Notes: generated by a model not told the origin, from the sequence alone. A stretch of 64,000 nucleotides of DNA from Rhizobium sp. AC27/96 (GCF_001692325.1 NZ_LXKN01000001.1:930001-994000); one strand, 5' to 3'. Shown: positions 17,647 to 27,831, numbered from the stretch's first letter. Numbers and translations: made by a program.

Positions 17647-20600
17647 TTCCCGGTTTCGACGCGAAGAAGGTGCTCGCCGCAAGCGAGCCGCTGACGGTCG
17701 GTCATGTTCCGGCCGGCATGGAGCCGTTCCTGCTTGCCGAGTTGGCAAGGGCCGGTCAGCCGGTCGCCTATGTCATGTCCGATGGACAGCATATGGCCGA
17801 CGTCGAGCAGATGCTCGGCTTCATTGCGCCCGAAATACCGGTGTTGAGTTTGCCGGCCTGGGATTGTCTTCCCTATGACCGCGTTTCCCCGAGCTCCGAT
17901 ACTTCGGCTCGCCGTCTGGCTGCCTTTTCCGGGCTGATCGCGTATCACCGCAAGCCGCATGCCGCGATCGTGCTGGTGACGGTCAATGCCATGCTGCAAA
18001 AGGTGGCACCGCAGGATATCATCGAGAGCCTGGCGTTTTCGGCAAGACCGGGCAACCAGGTGCGCATGGACGACATCGCCAGCCGCCTGGAGCGCAACGG
18101 CTTTGATCGCGTTGCCACCGTGCGCGAAGTCGGGGAATTTGCCGTGCGCGGCGGCATTCTCGATGTCTTCGTTCCCGGTACGGAAGAACCGGTGCGTCTC
18201 GATTTCTTCGGCGACACGCTGGAAAGCATCCGCAGCTTCGATCCCGCCAGCCAGCGCACGATCGGGCAGGTCCGCTCGCTCGATCTCAATCCGATGAGCG
18301 AAGTGACGCTGACGCCGGATACGATCAGCCGTTTCCGCAAGAATTATCTTTCCGCCTTTGGCGCCGCTACTCGCGACGATGCGCTCTATCTCGCCGTTTC
18401 CGAAGGCCGCCGCTACGCGGGCATGGAGCATTGGCTGCCGCTGTTCTACGAGAAGCTGGAGACGGTCTTCGACTATCTCAAGGGCTTCCGGCTGGTGACG
18501 GACCATACGGTGCGCGAGGCCGCCGAGGAGCGCTCCAAGCTCGTTTTCGACTATTACGACGCTCGCTTGAACTCCGGCCAGCAAAGCAAGAGCCAGATGG
18601 GACAGGGCACGCCCTATAAGCCCGTCACGCCGGGCCAGCTCTATCTCGACGGCGGTACCTTCGGCAAAGCGCTTGACGCGTTCAACTCAGTCCGCATATC
18701 GCCGTTCAACGAACATGAGGGCGAGGCGCGCCGCGTTCTGAGCATCGACGCCCGCCAGGGGCCGCGCTGGGCGCGTTCGGCGACCGAAAGTGCTGACAGC
18801 GAACGCGTGAACGTCTTCGATGCCGTCGTCAAGCATATCGCCGACAAGCGTGCCTCTGGAGCCAAGGTGCTGATTTCAGCCTGGACGGAGGGCTCGCTCG
18901 ACCGCCTGCTGCAGGTGCTTGCGGAACACGGGTTGGCACGCGTCAAGACGATCGAGGCTTTCAAGGATCTCGGCGGCTTGGCGAAAGGCGAGGCGGCAGC
19001 GGCCGTGCTCAGCCTGGAAGCGGGCTTCGAGGCCGGTGATCTCGTCATTATCGGCGAGCAGGACATTCTCGGCGACCGTATGGTGCGTCGCTCCAAGCGC
19101 CGCAAGCGTGCCGCCGATTTCATCTCGGAAGTGGCGGGCCTGGACGAAGGCTCGATAGTCGTTCATGCCGAACACGGTATCGGCCGTTTCGTCGGCCTCA
19201 GGACCATCGAGGCGGCGGGTGCTCCGCATGCCTGCCTTGAACTGCAATATGCCGACGACGCGAAGCTGTTCCTGCCGGTCGAAAACATCGATCTCTTGTC
19301 GCGCTATGGCGGCGAGGGCACCGAGGCGCAGCTCGACAAGCTCGGCGGCGGCGCCTGGCAGATGCGCAAGGCCAAGCTCAAGAAGCGCCTGCTCGATATG
19401 GCCGGAGCTTTGATCCGCATTGCGGCCGAGCGCCTGACCCGGCACGCGCCGGTGCTCAGCACCCCGGACGGCCTCTATGACGAGTTTGCCGCCCGCTTCC
19501 CTTATGACGAAACCGAAGACCAGATGAATGCCATCGAGGCGGTGCGTGACGATCTCGGCGCCGGCCGGCCGATGGATCGCCTCGTGTGCGGCGATGTCGG
19601 CTTCGGCAAGACGGAAGTGGCCCTGCGCGCAGCCTTCGTTGCGGCCATGAACGGCGCACAGGTCGCCGTTGTGGTGCCGACGACACTGCTTGCGCGGCAG
19701 CATTTCAAGACCTTCTCCGAACGGTTCCGGGGCTTGCCCATTCGCATCCAGCAGGCATCGCGACTCGTTGGCGCCAAGGATCTGGCGTTGACAAAGAAGG
19801 AAGTGTCCGAAGGCAAGACGGATATTGTCGTCGGCACGCATGCGCTGCTTGGCGCGGGCATCCAGTTCGCCAATCTCGGCCTGCTCGTCATCGACGAGGA
19901 GCAGCATTTCGGCGTCAAGCACAAGGAGCGCCTGAAGGAGCTGAAGAGCGACGTGCATGTGTTGACGCTGTCGGCAACGCCCATCCCGCGCACGCTGCAG
20001 CTAGCGATGACCGGCGTGCGCGAGCTGTCACTGATCACCACGCCGCCGGTCGACCGCATGGCAGTGCGCACATTCATCTCGCCCTTCGACTCTCTGGTCA
20101 TCCGCGAAACGCTGATGCGCGAGCATTATCGCGGCGGCCAGAGCTTCTATGTCTGTCCGCGCCTCGCTGATCTCGCCGATATCCACGCCTTCCTGCAATC
20201 GGATGTGCCGGAGCTGAAGGTGGCGGTCGCGCACGGCCAGATGCCGGCCGGCGAACTCGAAGACATCATGAACGCTTTCTATGAAGGCCGTTACGATGTG
20301 CTGCTCTCGACCACCATCGTCGAATCCGGCCTCGACGTGCCGACGGCGAACACGCTGATCGTTCATCGCGCCGATATGTTCGGCCTTGCGCAGCTCTATC
20401 AGCTTCGTGGCCGCGTCGGCCGCTCCAAGGTGCGCGCCTTTGCGCTCTTCACGCTGCCGGTCAACAAGGTGCTGACGGCGACGGCGGAGCGCCGCCTCAA
20501 GGTGCTGCAATCGCTGGATACGCTCGGCGCCGGTTTCCAGCTTGCCAGCCACGATCTCGATATCCGCGGCGCCGGCAATCTGCTTGGCGAGGAACAGTCC

Positions 20601-21143
20601 GGCCATATCAAGGAAGTCGGCTTCGAGCTTTACCAGCAGATGCTCGAGGAAGCGGTCGCCGAGGTCAAGGGCGTCGACGAGATCCAGGACACCGGCTGGT
20701 CGCCGCAGATCTCAGTCGGCACGCCGGTCATGATCCCCGACAATTACGTGCCGGATCTGCATCTGCGCATGGCGCTCTATCGCCGCCTCGGCGAAATCAC
20801 TGAAATCAAGGAGATCGACGGTTTCGGTGCCGAAATGATCGACCGTTTCGGGCCGATGCCGATCGAGGTCCAGCATCTGCTGAAGATCGTCTACATCAAA
20901 TCGCTCTGCCGCATCGCCAATGTCGAGAAGCTGGATGCCGGCCCGAAGGGCGTCGTCGTGCAATTCCGCAACAAGGAATTCCCGAACCCCGGCAATCTCG
21001 TCGGCTATATCGCCAAGCAGGGCACGATGGCCAAGATCCGCCCTGACCACAGCGTCTTCCTGACGCGCGACCTGCCGACGCCGGAAAAGCGGCTGCAGGG
21101 TGCGGCTGTCGTCATGACGCAGCTGGCGGAACTGGCGAAATAG
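17643..21143 (+). CDS. mfd: Transcription-repair coupling factor Mfd
   Basis: A 1166-residue ATP-dependent translocase that removes RNA polymerase stalled at lesions and recruits UvrA. Visible parts, in order: UvrB-homology N-terminus (PAWDCLPYDRVSPS), the RNA polymerase-interacting CarD-like domain near residue 500 (GSIVVHAEHGIGRF), Walker A GDVGFGKTE, the DEEQHFGVKHKERLK box, SATPIPRTLQLAMTG, and QLRGRVGRS, followed by the C-terminal TRCF domain. The ATG at 17643 overlaps the sdhE stop. Together with uvrA in this window it belongs to nucleotide excision repair. Confidence 0.97.
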   Translation: MIPGFDAKKVLAASEPLTVGHVPAGMEPFLLAELARAGQPVAYVMSDGQHMADVEQMLGFIAPEIPVLSLPAWDCLPYDRVSPSSDTSARRLAAFSGLIAYHRKPHAAIVLVTVNAMLQKVAPQDIIESLAFSARPGNQVRMDDIASRLERNGFDRVATVREVGEFAVRGGILDVFVPGTEEPVRLDFFGDTLESIRSFDPASQRTIGQVRSLDLNPMSEVTLTPDTISRFRKNYLSAFGAATRDDALYLAVSEGRRYAGMEHWLPLFYEKLETVFDYLKGFRLVTDHTVREAAEERSKLVFDYYDARLNSGQQSKSQMGQGTPYKPVTPGQLYLDGGTFGKALDAFNSVRISPFNEHEGEARRVLSIDARQGPRWARSATESADSERVNVFDAVVKHIADKRASGAKVLISAWTEGSLDRLLQVLAEHGLARVKTIEAFKDLGGLAKGEAAAAVLSLEAGFEAGDLVIIGEQDILGDRMVRRSKRRKRAADFISEVAGLDEGSIVVHAEHGIGRFVGLRTIEAAGAPHACLELQYADDAKLFLPVENIDLLSRYGGEGTEAQLDKLGGGAWQMRKAKLKKRLLDMAGALIRIAAERLTRHAPVLSTPDGLYDEFAARFPYDETEDQMNAIEAVRDDLGAGRPMDRLVCGDVGFGKTEVALRAAFVAAMNGAQVAVVVPTTLLARQHFKTFSERFRGLPIRIQQASRLVGAKDLALTKKEVSEGKTDIVVGTHALLGAGIQFANLGLLVIDEEQHFGVKHKERLKELKSDVHVLTLSATPIPRTLQLAMTGVRELSLITTPPVDRMAVRTFISPFDSLVIRETLMREHYRGGQSFYVCPRLADLADIHAFLQSDVPELKVAVAHGQMPAGELEDIMNAFYEGRYDVLLSTTIVESGLDVPTANTLIVHRADMFGLAQLYQLRGRVGRSKVRAFALFTLPVNKVLTATAERRLKVLQSLDTLGAGFQLASHDLDIRGAGNLLGEEQSGHIKEVGFELYQQMLEEAVAEVKGVDEIQDTGWSPQISVGTPVMIPDNYVPDLHLRMALYRRLGEITEIKEIDGFGAEMIDRFGPMPIEVQHLLKIVYIKSLCRIANVEKLDAGPKGVVVQFRNKEFPNPGNLVGYIAKQGTMAKIRPDHSVFLTRDLPTPEKRLQGAAVVMTQLAELAK

Positions 21144-21188
21144 GAAGGTTGAGTGAGATGCTGCGCGGCTTTCCGCACCTGAAAGCCA

Positions 21189-22772
21189 TCAGGATTTTGC
21201 GGAAATCGCGCTCAGCTCTTCCAGATCGAGATCTCGCTCCAGTTCGTGGAGCGTTTCATCGTCGATATCTCCGGCGCGGTGAAGCCGTATGAGTTCGCGG
21301 CGACCGGTCGCGACCGCTTCCAGAACGACATCGAAATGTGCCTGGAGCATGGGGGCGTACTCGTCCGTGCGCGCGGCATAGTCGACGATCTTTTCCGCTC
21401 TGGTCTGATAGCGATTGAGCAGCTGCGGGTGAATAAGATTGCCTTCGCTGTCGTAGGCCAATGTCTGGATCGTCGCCCATTGCGCTTGCGCCATGGCGGC
21501 TTCCGCCTGGCTCATGGTGAAGCGAGCTTTGGCCGATTCCGGCTCCGTCAGTTGCGACCACTTGATGACATACCCAAGCGTGGTGCCCTGCAAAAGCACG
21601 GTCCCGAGAATGATGGCAAACGACGTCACCAGGATAAAGTCGCGGCCGGGGAAGTTTTCGGGCACGCTCAGTGCCAGGGCAAGCGTGACCACCCCGCGCA
21701 CGCCAGCCCAACCCAGCACGGTTGCGCCGCGGAACCCGAGCGGAGTATAGCGCTTAACTCCCAGAAGATTGCACAGGCTGATGACCCAATCGGAGCCGTA
21801 GGTCCATGCAAAGCGTGCGAGAGTGAGCGCGATCAGGATGACGAGTATCGGCAATCCCATCGTGGCGAGAACCACGTCGAAACCGCCGCCGCGTTCGACA
21901 ACACCGCGCAGGGATAGGCCGATCAGGATGAAAACCGTGGCTTCCATGAGGAAGACGATCACGGTCCAGAATGACGTGCCGCGCATGCGCGTGGAAGCGG
22001 ACAGGACGGTGTGCTGGTGCCAGCTCATGATCAGGCCGGTGGTCACCGTCGCGATGACGCTCGAGACATGCAGCAGTTCGCCGAGCAGGTAGGAAATCCA
22101 TGCCAGGAGCGCAGTGGCGGCGATGATCAGATATTCGTCGCCCAGCCGGCGCACGAACAGAACCCATGTCGTGCCGACAGCGATGCCGACCACCGCACCG
22201 CCGATTGCCAGCACGAAGAAGCTCCCCACGGCATCCACAGCACTGAAGGCGCCGGTCACGCCGGCGGCGATGGCGAAACGGAAGAGCACCAGGCCGCTCG
22301 CATCATTGAGCAGGCTTTCGCCCTCAAGCAGGATTTGCAGACGCCGGGGCAGCTTCACGCGCTCCAGCACCGCCCGGGCAGACACCGCGTCCGGCGGCGA
22401 CACGATGGCTCCGAGGGCTGCGCAGGCCGCCCAGGGGAGCGAGGGAAACAGCAGATGGGTCACCATGGCCACGACGGCGCACGTGAAGAAAACCGCACCG
22501 ATGGCGAGCGAGGCAATGCCGATCATGTGGCGGCGAACGCGCCCCAGAGCGATGGACCAGGCACCGTCCAGAAGCAGAGGCGGCAGGAAGATGACCAGTA
22601 CCAGAGCCGGATCGATCTGTATGGTCGGCAATCCCGGCAGAAAGGCAATCAACCCGCCACCCGCAAGCAGCGCCACGGAGGGCGGCATTCCGAGCCGGTG
22701 AGCGGCATAATGAAGTGCGATGATCGCTACAAACATCGCGATCACCAACTCGAATAAATGTGTTGGTTCCAT
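21189..22772 (-). CDS. CPA1-type Na+/H+ antiporter
   Basis: A 527-residue protein with about twelve transmembrane segments in the first 400 residues and a hydrophilic C-terminal tail. Family motifs include FLPPLLLDGAW, the ion-binding region ALGAIVSPPDAVSARAVLE, and EGESLLNDASGLVLFRFA. The CPA1 exchangers export Na+ or K+ in exchange for protons and serve pH and salt homeostasis. I chose the ATG at 22772 (MEPTHLFEL), because the 39 residues upstream in the open frame are not family-like. Confidence 0.9.
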   Translation of the reverse strand: MEPTHLFELVIAMFVAIIALHYAAHRLGMPPSVALLAGGGLIAFLPGLPTIQIDPALVLVIFLPPLLLDGAWSIALGRVRRHMIGIASLAIGAVFFTCAVVAMVTHLLFPSLPWAACAALGAIVSPPDAVSARAVLERVKLPRRLQILLEGESLLNDASGLVLFRFAIAAGVTGAFSAVDAVGSFFVLAIGGAVVGIAVGTTWVLFVRRLGDEYLIIAATALLAWISYLLGELLHVSSVIATVTTGLIMSWHQHTVLSASTRMRGTSFWTVIVFLMEATVFILIGLSLRGVVERGGGFDVVLATMGLPILVILIALTLARFAWTYGSDWVISLCNLLGVKRYTPLGFRGATVLGWAGVRGVVTLALALSVPENFPGRDFILVTSFAIILGTVLLQGTTLGYVIKWSQLTEPESAKARFTMSQAEAAMAQAQWATIQTLAYDSEGNLIHPQLLNRYQTRAEKIVDYAARTDEYAPMLQAHFDVVLEAVATGRRELIRLHRAGDIDDETLHELERDLDLEELSAISAKS

Positions 22773-22939
22773 ACGCCCGCCCCGAGTGCTGTCCCTCTTT
22801 ATCGAAGCTATTAAAGGGTTTGTCTCGGGGGAATGCAATCGGGCGGGTGGTCGGCCAGAATCGAGAAGGTCTCGCCGCGCAATCTGCAAAGGGCAGCTCG
22901 AGACACCTACCCGCGCAGCAGGCCTGCTGCTTTCGGCAG

Positions 22940-23299
22940 CTAGGTGGAAGCCTCCTTGTAGTGGCTGAGCTTCTTGAGGATGAAGTCTTCCACCTCGCGT
23001 AATTTAGCGATCTTCTCGCGAATGATCTTCAGACGCTCATCAAGGACCTCGACGATCTGTGGTCCCGTAGGCTCCTGCTCGGCATAGGCCTTTAACAAGG
23101 GACAGATCTCCTTCAGGGAAAAGCCGAGCTGCTTTGCCTGGCGAACCTTTTCGATCGTTGCGATGGCGGATGCATCATAGTCCCTGTAACGCCGTGAACC
23201 TGCCTGTCGCGGGCTGGACGATATGATGCCCATCTGCTCGTAGTGGCGGATGCCGTCTTTCGACATGCCTGAAATCTCGGCCAGTTCACCAATCAGCAT
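22940..23299 (-). CDS. MerR-family transcriptional regulator
   Basis: A 119-residue regulator. The N-terminal winged helix (MLIGELAEISGMSKDGIRHYE) with the GSRRYRDYD wing is typical MerR, followed by the dimerisation coiled coil from about residue 75 (ERLKIIREKIAKLREVEDFI). There is no cysteine cluster, so it is not a metal sensor of the MerR/ZntR kind; it resembles organic-signal or redox-type members. It is transcribed away from the SDR gene, and the intergenic region holds a MerR-type promoter facing that gene. Confidence 0.88.
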   Translation of the reverse strand: MLIGELAEISGMSKDGIRHYEQMGIISSSPRQAGSRRYRDYDASAIATIEKVRQAKQLGFSLKEICPLLKAYAEQEPTGPQIVEVLDERLKIIREKIAKLREVEDFILKKLSHYKEAST

Positions 23300-23327
23300 A
23301 ATGGTCTCCGAATTCTGGAATTCTGTC

Positions 23328-23358
23328 TTGACTGTGGGGTAACCCAACAGATTATCGC
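23328..23358 (+). promoter_or_regulatory. MerR-type promoter and operator driving the SDR gene
   Basis: TTGACT (23328-23333) and a weak -10 (TATCGC, 23353-23358) are 19 bases apart, the elongated spacer that MerR proteins untwist. The spacer contains a 19-bp palindrome, CTGTGGGGTAACCCAACAG (23332-23350), with a single mismatch around a central A. The layout is what is expected for activation of the gene at 23399 by the divergent regulator. Confidence 0.7.
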
Positions 23359-23398
23359 AGATGAAATCTCGAATGGAAATCACAGGAGTTGAGGTTTC

Positions 23399-24223
23399 AT
23401 GGCAGAAATATCGTCAAGGCCGGTTGCGTTGATCACCGGCGCCTCGTCGGGAATAGGCAGGGATTTTGCCCTGCGGCTTTTGCGTGAAGGCTATATCGTC
23501 TATGGGGCGGCACGCCGCGTCGACCGGATGCAGAACATCGTCAGTGCCGGTGGTGTGTCGCTTGCCATGGATGTGACTGACGATCATTCGATGACGGCAG
23601 GCGTGGAAACGGTCATGCGGGACCATGGACGCATTGATGTGCTGATCAACAATGCCGGTTATGGGCAGTACGGCGCCATCGAGGATGTGCCGCTGGATCT
23701 GGCGCGCCGGCAGATGGAGGTCAATCTGTTCGGCCTCGCGCGGCTGACCCAGCTTTGCCTGCCACATATGCGGGCACGCAAATCGGGCACCATTTTCAAC
23801 ATTTCCTCCATCGGCGGGAAAATCTATACGCCGCTCGGCGGTTGGTATCACGCCTCGAAGTTCGCTCTCGAAGGCTGGTCGGATGTGCTGCGCAACGAAG
23901 TTCAGTCCTTCGGCATCAATGTCGTGGTCATCGAGCCGGGTGGTATCGAGTCGGAATGGAGCGGTATCGCCACGCAGGAAGCAGAGCGTCTTTCCGGCAA
24001 TGGAACTTATGCCCAGTTGGTGCGTGGTTTCATCAGGGCCCAGAAGGGAATGCGCGGCGCGCCACCACCTGACGTAATCTCTGATCTCATCGTCAAGGCC
24101 CTGAAAGCCCGGCGGCCGAAGACCCGCTACTCGGCAGGACGGATGGCACGGCCGTTGTTGTTGCTGCGCAGATGGCTATCCGATCGCATGCTGGACCGGC
24201 TCATCATGACGGCGTTTCGATAG
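23399..24223 (+). CDS. Short-chain dehydrogenase/reductase
   Basis: A 274-residue classical SDR. The cofactor motif TGASSGIG is at residues 14-21, NNAG near residue 88, the catalytic Ser in NISSIGG and the YHASK pair near residues 151-155. AARR after the second strand suggests NADP(H) preference. The substrate is not deducible; the sequence style resembles oxidoreductases acting on lipids or aldehydes. The MerR-type promoter upstream suggests it is induced by whatever the divergent MerR protein senses. Confidence 0.9.
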   Translation: MAEISSRPVALITGASSGIGRDFALRLLREGYIVYGAARRVDRMQNIVSAGGVSLAMDVTDDHSMTAGVETVMRDHGRIDVLINNAGYGQYGAIEDVPLDLARRQMEVNLFGLARLTQLCLPHMRARKSGTIFNISSIGGKIYTPLGGWYHASKFALEGWSDVLRNEVQSFGINVVVIEPGGIESEWSGIATQEAERLSGNGTYAQLVRGFIRAQKGMRGAPPPDVISDLIVKALKARRPKTRYSAGRMARPLLLLRRWLSDRMLDRLIMTAFR

Positions 24224-24297
24224 ATCTCGAGCCGGGTAGCAAGTGCCGGCTTGTCAGGTGCAATCCGCCAACCAATCGTGAAGTCGGCGGATAAGGC

Positions 24298-24969
24298 TCA
24301 ATTCATCCCGGCCCGCGCCTCGGCCTTCATCTTGGCGATGTCCCGTAGCGCCTCCACCAGCACGTCAGGCGTCTGCGCGCCGCTTACGGCATATTGCTGA
24401 TCGAAGATGAAGAAGGGCACGCCGGTGACGCCGATCTTCTGGGCAGCGTCGATTTCGGCGATGATCAGGTCGCGGTCAGCGTCGGAGGCGAGCAGGGTTG
24501 AGATGACGGAGCGGTCGAGCCCGGCCTTTTCGGCAATATCGAGCAGAACCGCGTGGTCGCCGATATTGCGACCCTCTTCGAAATTGGCCTTGAAGAGCGC
24601 GTTGACGACCTTTTCCTGCTTCTCGCGGCTTTCGGTGACAGCCCAGTGGATGAGGCGGTGTGCATCGAGCGTGTTCGGGCCGATCTTGATGGCCTCGAAA
24701 TCGAAGGCGATGCCCACTTCACGGCCGAGATCGGTCAGCATCTTGTGTCCCTGCGCCACGCGTTCGGCGCCGCCGAGCTTCTGTTCCAGCGCCTTCTTCT
24801 GATCGACGCCTTCGGGCGGATAGTCCGGATTCAGCCGATAGGGACGCCAGTTGAGGTCGACACCCACTGTATCCTGCACTTCGGCAATCGCCAGCTCCAA
24901 CCGGGCCTTGCCAAGATAGCACCACGGACAAACGACGTCCGAGACGATATCGATCGTGATGCGTTCCAT
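24298..24969 (-). CDS. FrnE-like DsbA-family oxidoreductase
   Basis: A 223-residue thioredoxin-fold protein of the FrnE/2-hydroxychromene isomerase-like group. The CPWC active site is at residues 14-17 and the cis-proline loop GVTGVPFF near residue 174. There is no signal peptide, so it is cytoplasmic, unlike DsbA. FrnE members act in disulfide chemistry or oxidative-stress tolerance; the natural partner is unknown. It converges with the SDR gene. Confidence 0.9.
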   Translation of the reverse strand: MERITIDIVSDVVCPWCYLGKARLELAIAEVQDTVGVDLNWRPYRLNPDYPPEGVDQKKALEQKLGGAERVAQGHKMLTDLGREVGIAFDFEAIKIGPNTLDAHRLIHWAVTESREKQEKVVNALFKANFEEGRNIGDHAVLLDIAEKAGLDRSVISTLLASDADRDLIIAEIDAAQKIGVTGVPFFIFDQQYAVSGAQTPDVLVEALRDIAKMKAEARAGMN

Positions 24970-25070
24970 GGCTCTATCCTTTCAGTTTTGGCTTGTTTCC
25001 ACCATCTAGGCCTTTGCGCCGATGGCTTCAACCGGTTACCGAAAGGGAACCAGCGGGATTGCACCACACA

Positions 25071-26882
25071 TTATTGTGCGGATGCATCCCACCAGACGGG
25101 CAGATAATAGCCGTAGAGCGGCAATGTGTCGGGATGGGCGATACGGCTGCGCCGCGCCACCCATTGCTGCGCGATATGATAGAGCGGCACGACGTAGTAG
25201 CCCGATATCAGGATACGATCGAAGGAGCGCACGGCGTCTCGAAAATCCTCGGCCGAATGCGCCGTGAGGAAATGATCGATCAACGTATCCACATCGGGAT
25301 CGGCAACGCCGGCGAAATTCAGGCTACCCGGGGACTTCGCGGCGCCCGAGCTCCAGCGGCCCACCTGCTCGATACCGGGCGACAGCGATGACGGATAGGA
25401 TTTGATGATGACGTCATAGTCGTAGCTGGTCGTCCGCAGCTGATATTGCGAATCGTCGACGGTGCGGATGGTCACGGCGATGCCGAGCAGGCTCAATGAA
25501 CGGCGATAGGCGATGGCGATTCGCTCCTGATCCGCATTCTGCGTCATGATTTCGAAGCTGAGTTGCCGCCCGGCGCTGTCGACCATGCGCTCGCCCCTGA
25601 TCGTATAGCCACCCTGCTTGAGGAAATTGACGGCCTTGCGCAGGATCGAGCGATCGCGTCCGGAACCGTCACTGACCGGCAGCTTGTAGGTGCCATCAAG
25701 TACGTCGGCGTCGATATGGTCCTTGATCGGGCCAAGCATGGCGAGCTCATTGGCATCGGCGGGAACGCCAAAGGAGGAGAGATCGGAATTCTGCCAATAG
25801 CTTTCCGTGCGGGTATAGGCATCGGATGCCAGGTTGCGGTTGAACCATTCGAAATCGAAGGCAAGCGTCAGGCCCTTGCGCACATTCTTGTTGGCGAAGA
25901 TCGGCCGGCGCGTATTGAAGACGAAACCCAGCATGCCGCTCGGCGTTTTCGGCGTGAACGTCTCCTTGACGACCAGGCCGGAGCTTACGGCCGGGAAATT
26001 ATAGGCCTGCTGCCAGTGCGCCGGGCTGCCATCCGGATAAATATCGATGTCCCCCTTCTTGAAGGACTCGAACACCGTCGTGTCCTGCAGGAAGTAGTTC
26101 ACGATGATCTGGTCGTAGTTGTCGACGCCAACCTTTACCGGAATATTCTTGCCCCAGTAGTCGGGGTTGCGTTCGAAAACGATTCGCTGGCCGGGATCGA
26201 CGCTCTTCACGCGATAGGGGCCGGAGCCGATGGGAATGCTGAGCGTCGTGCGTTCAAAATTATCGATATCGGTGGCGTGTTTCGGCAGTATTGGTAGCGA
26301 CGAGGCAATGATCAGCGGCGTTTCGCGATTCGCCTTCTCGTTGAAATGAATGAGCACGCCATGCTCGCCGACCTTCTCCATCTTGCTGACCGTTTGCAGC
26401 GGGTAGGAGAACAAGACACGCCCCTTGTCGCGCAGGAGCTCGAACGTGAAGATAACGTCCTCGGGCGTGACCGGCTGCCCGTCCGACCATTTCGCATCGG
26501 GATTGAGATTGAACTGGATATAGCTCCGGCTGTCGTCCCATTCGACCGTTTGCGCCAGCAGCCCGTAAAGCGTGAAGGGTTCGTCGCGCGAGCGCACCAT
26601 CAGCGATTCGAAGATGAGGTTGCCATATTCCGGGTCCCACATGCCGCGCGCGGTCGTGCGCATGCTTTTCAGAATGAAGGGGTTGAGGTTGTCGAACGTG
26701 CCGACGACACCATAGCTGATATGGCCGCCTTTTTTAACGTCCGGATTGACGTAGGGCAAATGTTTGAAATCCGCCGGCAGTGCCGGCTCGCCATGCATGG
26801 CGATGCCATGGAGCGGTTGCGCCACTGCGGCGTTGCACAAGACTGCGAGGAACAGGAAAACAGCGATCCGGAGCGCTTGCAT
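25071..26882 (-). CDS. Extracellular solute-binding protein, family 5 (YejA-type peptide-binding)
   Basis: A 603-residue periplasmic binding protein. The ATG at 26882 has AAAGGA seven bases upstream and begins a signal peptide ending CNAAVAQP, so I prefer it to longer in-frame starts. The mature start, HGIAMHGEPALP, followed by NPDVKKGGHISYG, is typical of the YejA group, which serves YejABEF oligopeptide/microcin C importers. No permease or ATPase gene lies nearby, so it is an orphan binding protein or pairs with a transporter elsewhere. Confidence 0.88.
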   Translation of the reverse strand: MQALRIAVFLFLAVLCNAAVAQPLHGIAMHGEPALPADFKHLPYVNPDVKKGGHISYGVVGTFDNLNPFILKSMRTTARGMWDPEYGNLIFESLMVRSRDEPFTLYGLLAQTVEWDDSRSYIQFNLNPDAKWSDGQPVTPEDVIFTFELLRDKGRVLFSYPLQTVSKMEKVGEHGVLIHFNEKANRETPLIIASSLPILPKHATDIDNFERTTLSIPIGSGPYRVKSVDPGQRIVFERNPDYWGKNIPVKVGVDNYDQIIVNYFLQDTTVFESFKKGDIDIYPDGSPAHWQQAYNFPAVSSGLVVKETFTPKTPSGMLGFVFNTRRPIFANKNVRKGLTLAFDFEWFNRNLASDAYTRTESYWQNSDLSSFGVPADANELAMLGPIKDHIDADVLDGTYKLPVSDGSGRDRSILRKAVNFLKQGGYTIRGERMVDSAGRQLSFEIMTQNADQERIAIAYRRSLSLLGIAVTIRTVDDSQYQLRTTSYDYDVIIKSYPSSLSPGIEQVGRWSSGAAKSPGSLNFAGVADPDVDTLIDHFLTAHSAEDFRDAVRSFDRILISGYYVVPLYHIAQQWVARRSRIAHPDTLPLYGYYLPVWWDASAQ

Positions 26883-27146
26883 GGCATCCTTTCCGGTAAG
26901 GGGTACGATTCGGCCGAACCTTATCATGAGCGTGCCGAATTCAACACGCGACCGTGGAATTCTTGGGTCTGGATAGAAAAGACCAAAGAAATGCTGGATA
27001 TCCGCGCCGGTGCGATGTAACAGGGGTGCCGGGTTTCCCGGGTCATGCATTTGCCTTATTCATTCGACAGGTGGACGACGGTTTGACCCGAATGGCATGG
27101 GACGGCACGCGTCGTTCCGCAGCGGATTTCAGGAGGCGGTTTCGCT

Positions 27147-27806
27147 ATGATGTTCAAGACTGACAACAAAATGCGGGCAGGTCTCTCTGCTCTGGCTCTC
27201 ATGATCGGCGCGGCGCTTCCGGCGGCTGCTTTCGCTCAGGATGCGTCGAATGCAGCTCCTGCCGATGGTGGTAGCGATCCCAACCAGCCGCGTCTGGGCT
27301 GGTACAAGACCTGCGCCAAGCAGGACGATGCCGATATCTGCATCGTGCAGAACCTGATCATGGCCAATAATGGCCAGCTGGTCACGGCTGTCGGCCTCAT
27401 CTCCGTTGATGGCAAGGTCAACCGCAAGATCCTGCAGATTTCCGTTCCGACGGCTCGCCTTATCCCGCCCGGCATCACCATGCAGGTCGACGGCGGCAAG
27501 GGTCAGAAGCTCGACTACGCAGTCTGCCTTCCGGACAAGTGCACCGCTGAAGTTCCGGTAACGGACGCAATGGTTGCCTCGCTGAAGAAGGGAACCGATG
27601 TGACCTTCACCTCGATCAACTTCCGCCGCGCTCCGAACCCGATCAAGATTTCGCTGAGCGGCTTTGGCGCTGCATTTGACGGCCCGGCGATCTCCGACAG
27701 CAAGCTTGCCGAAAGCCAGAAGAGCCTGCAGGACAGCATGCAGAAGAAGGCCGAGGAAGCACGCAAGAAGCTGGAAGACGCCCAGAAGGCTGCCAAAGCG
27801 CAGTAA
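27147..27806 (+). CDS. Invasion-associated locus B (IalB) family protein
   Basis: A 219-residue exported protein. The signal peptide covers about 32 residues and ends AAAFAQ. The core contains WYKTCAKQDDADICIVQN and YAVCLPDKC, whose paired cysteines are conserved in the IalB family. The last 40 residues form a charged, alanine-rich helix likely to coil (QKSLQDSMQKKAEEARKKL). A strong ribosome-binding site (CAGGAGG) precedes the ATG. IalB is linked to host-cell invasion in Bartonella; in rhizobia, paralogues are common and the role is unknown. Confidence 0.9.
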   Translation: MMFKTDNKMRAGLSALALMIGAALPAAAFAQDASNAAPADGGSDPNQPRLGWYKTCAKQDDADICIVQNLIMANNGQLVTAVGLISVDGKVNRKILQISVPTARLIPPGITMQVDGGKGQKLDYAVCLPDKCTAEVPVTDAMVASLKKGTDVTFTSINFRRAPNPIKISLSGFGAAFDGPAISDSKLAESQKSLQDSMQKKAEEARKKLEDAQKAAKAQ

Positions 27807-27831
27807 GCCTGCGGAATTTCATTATCTCATG

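Noticed and set aside
24230..24251. AGCCGG/CCGGCT hairpin between convergent SDR and FrnE-like genes
   Set aside because: Six-base stem with a long loop and no T tract; too weak to call a terminator.
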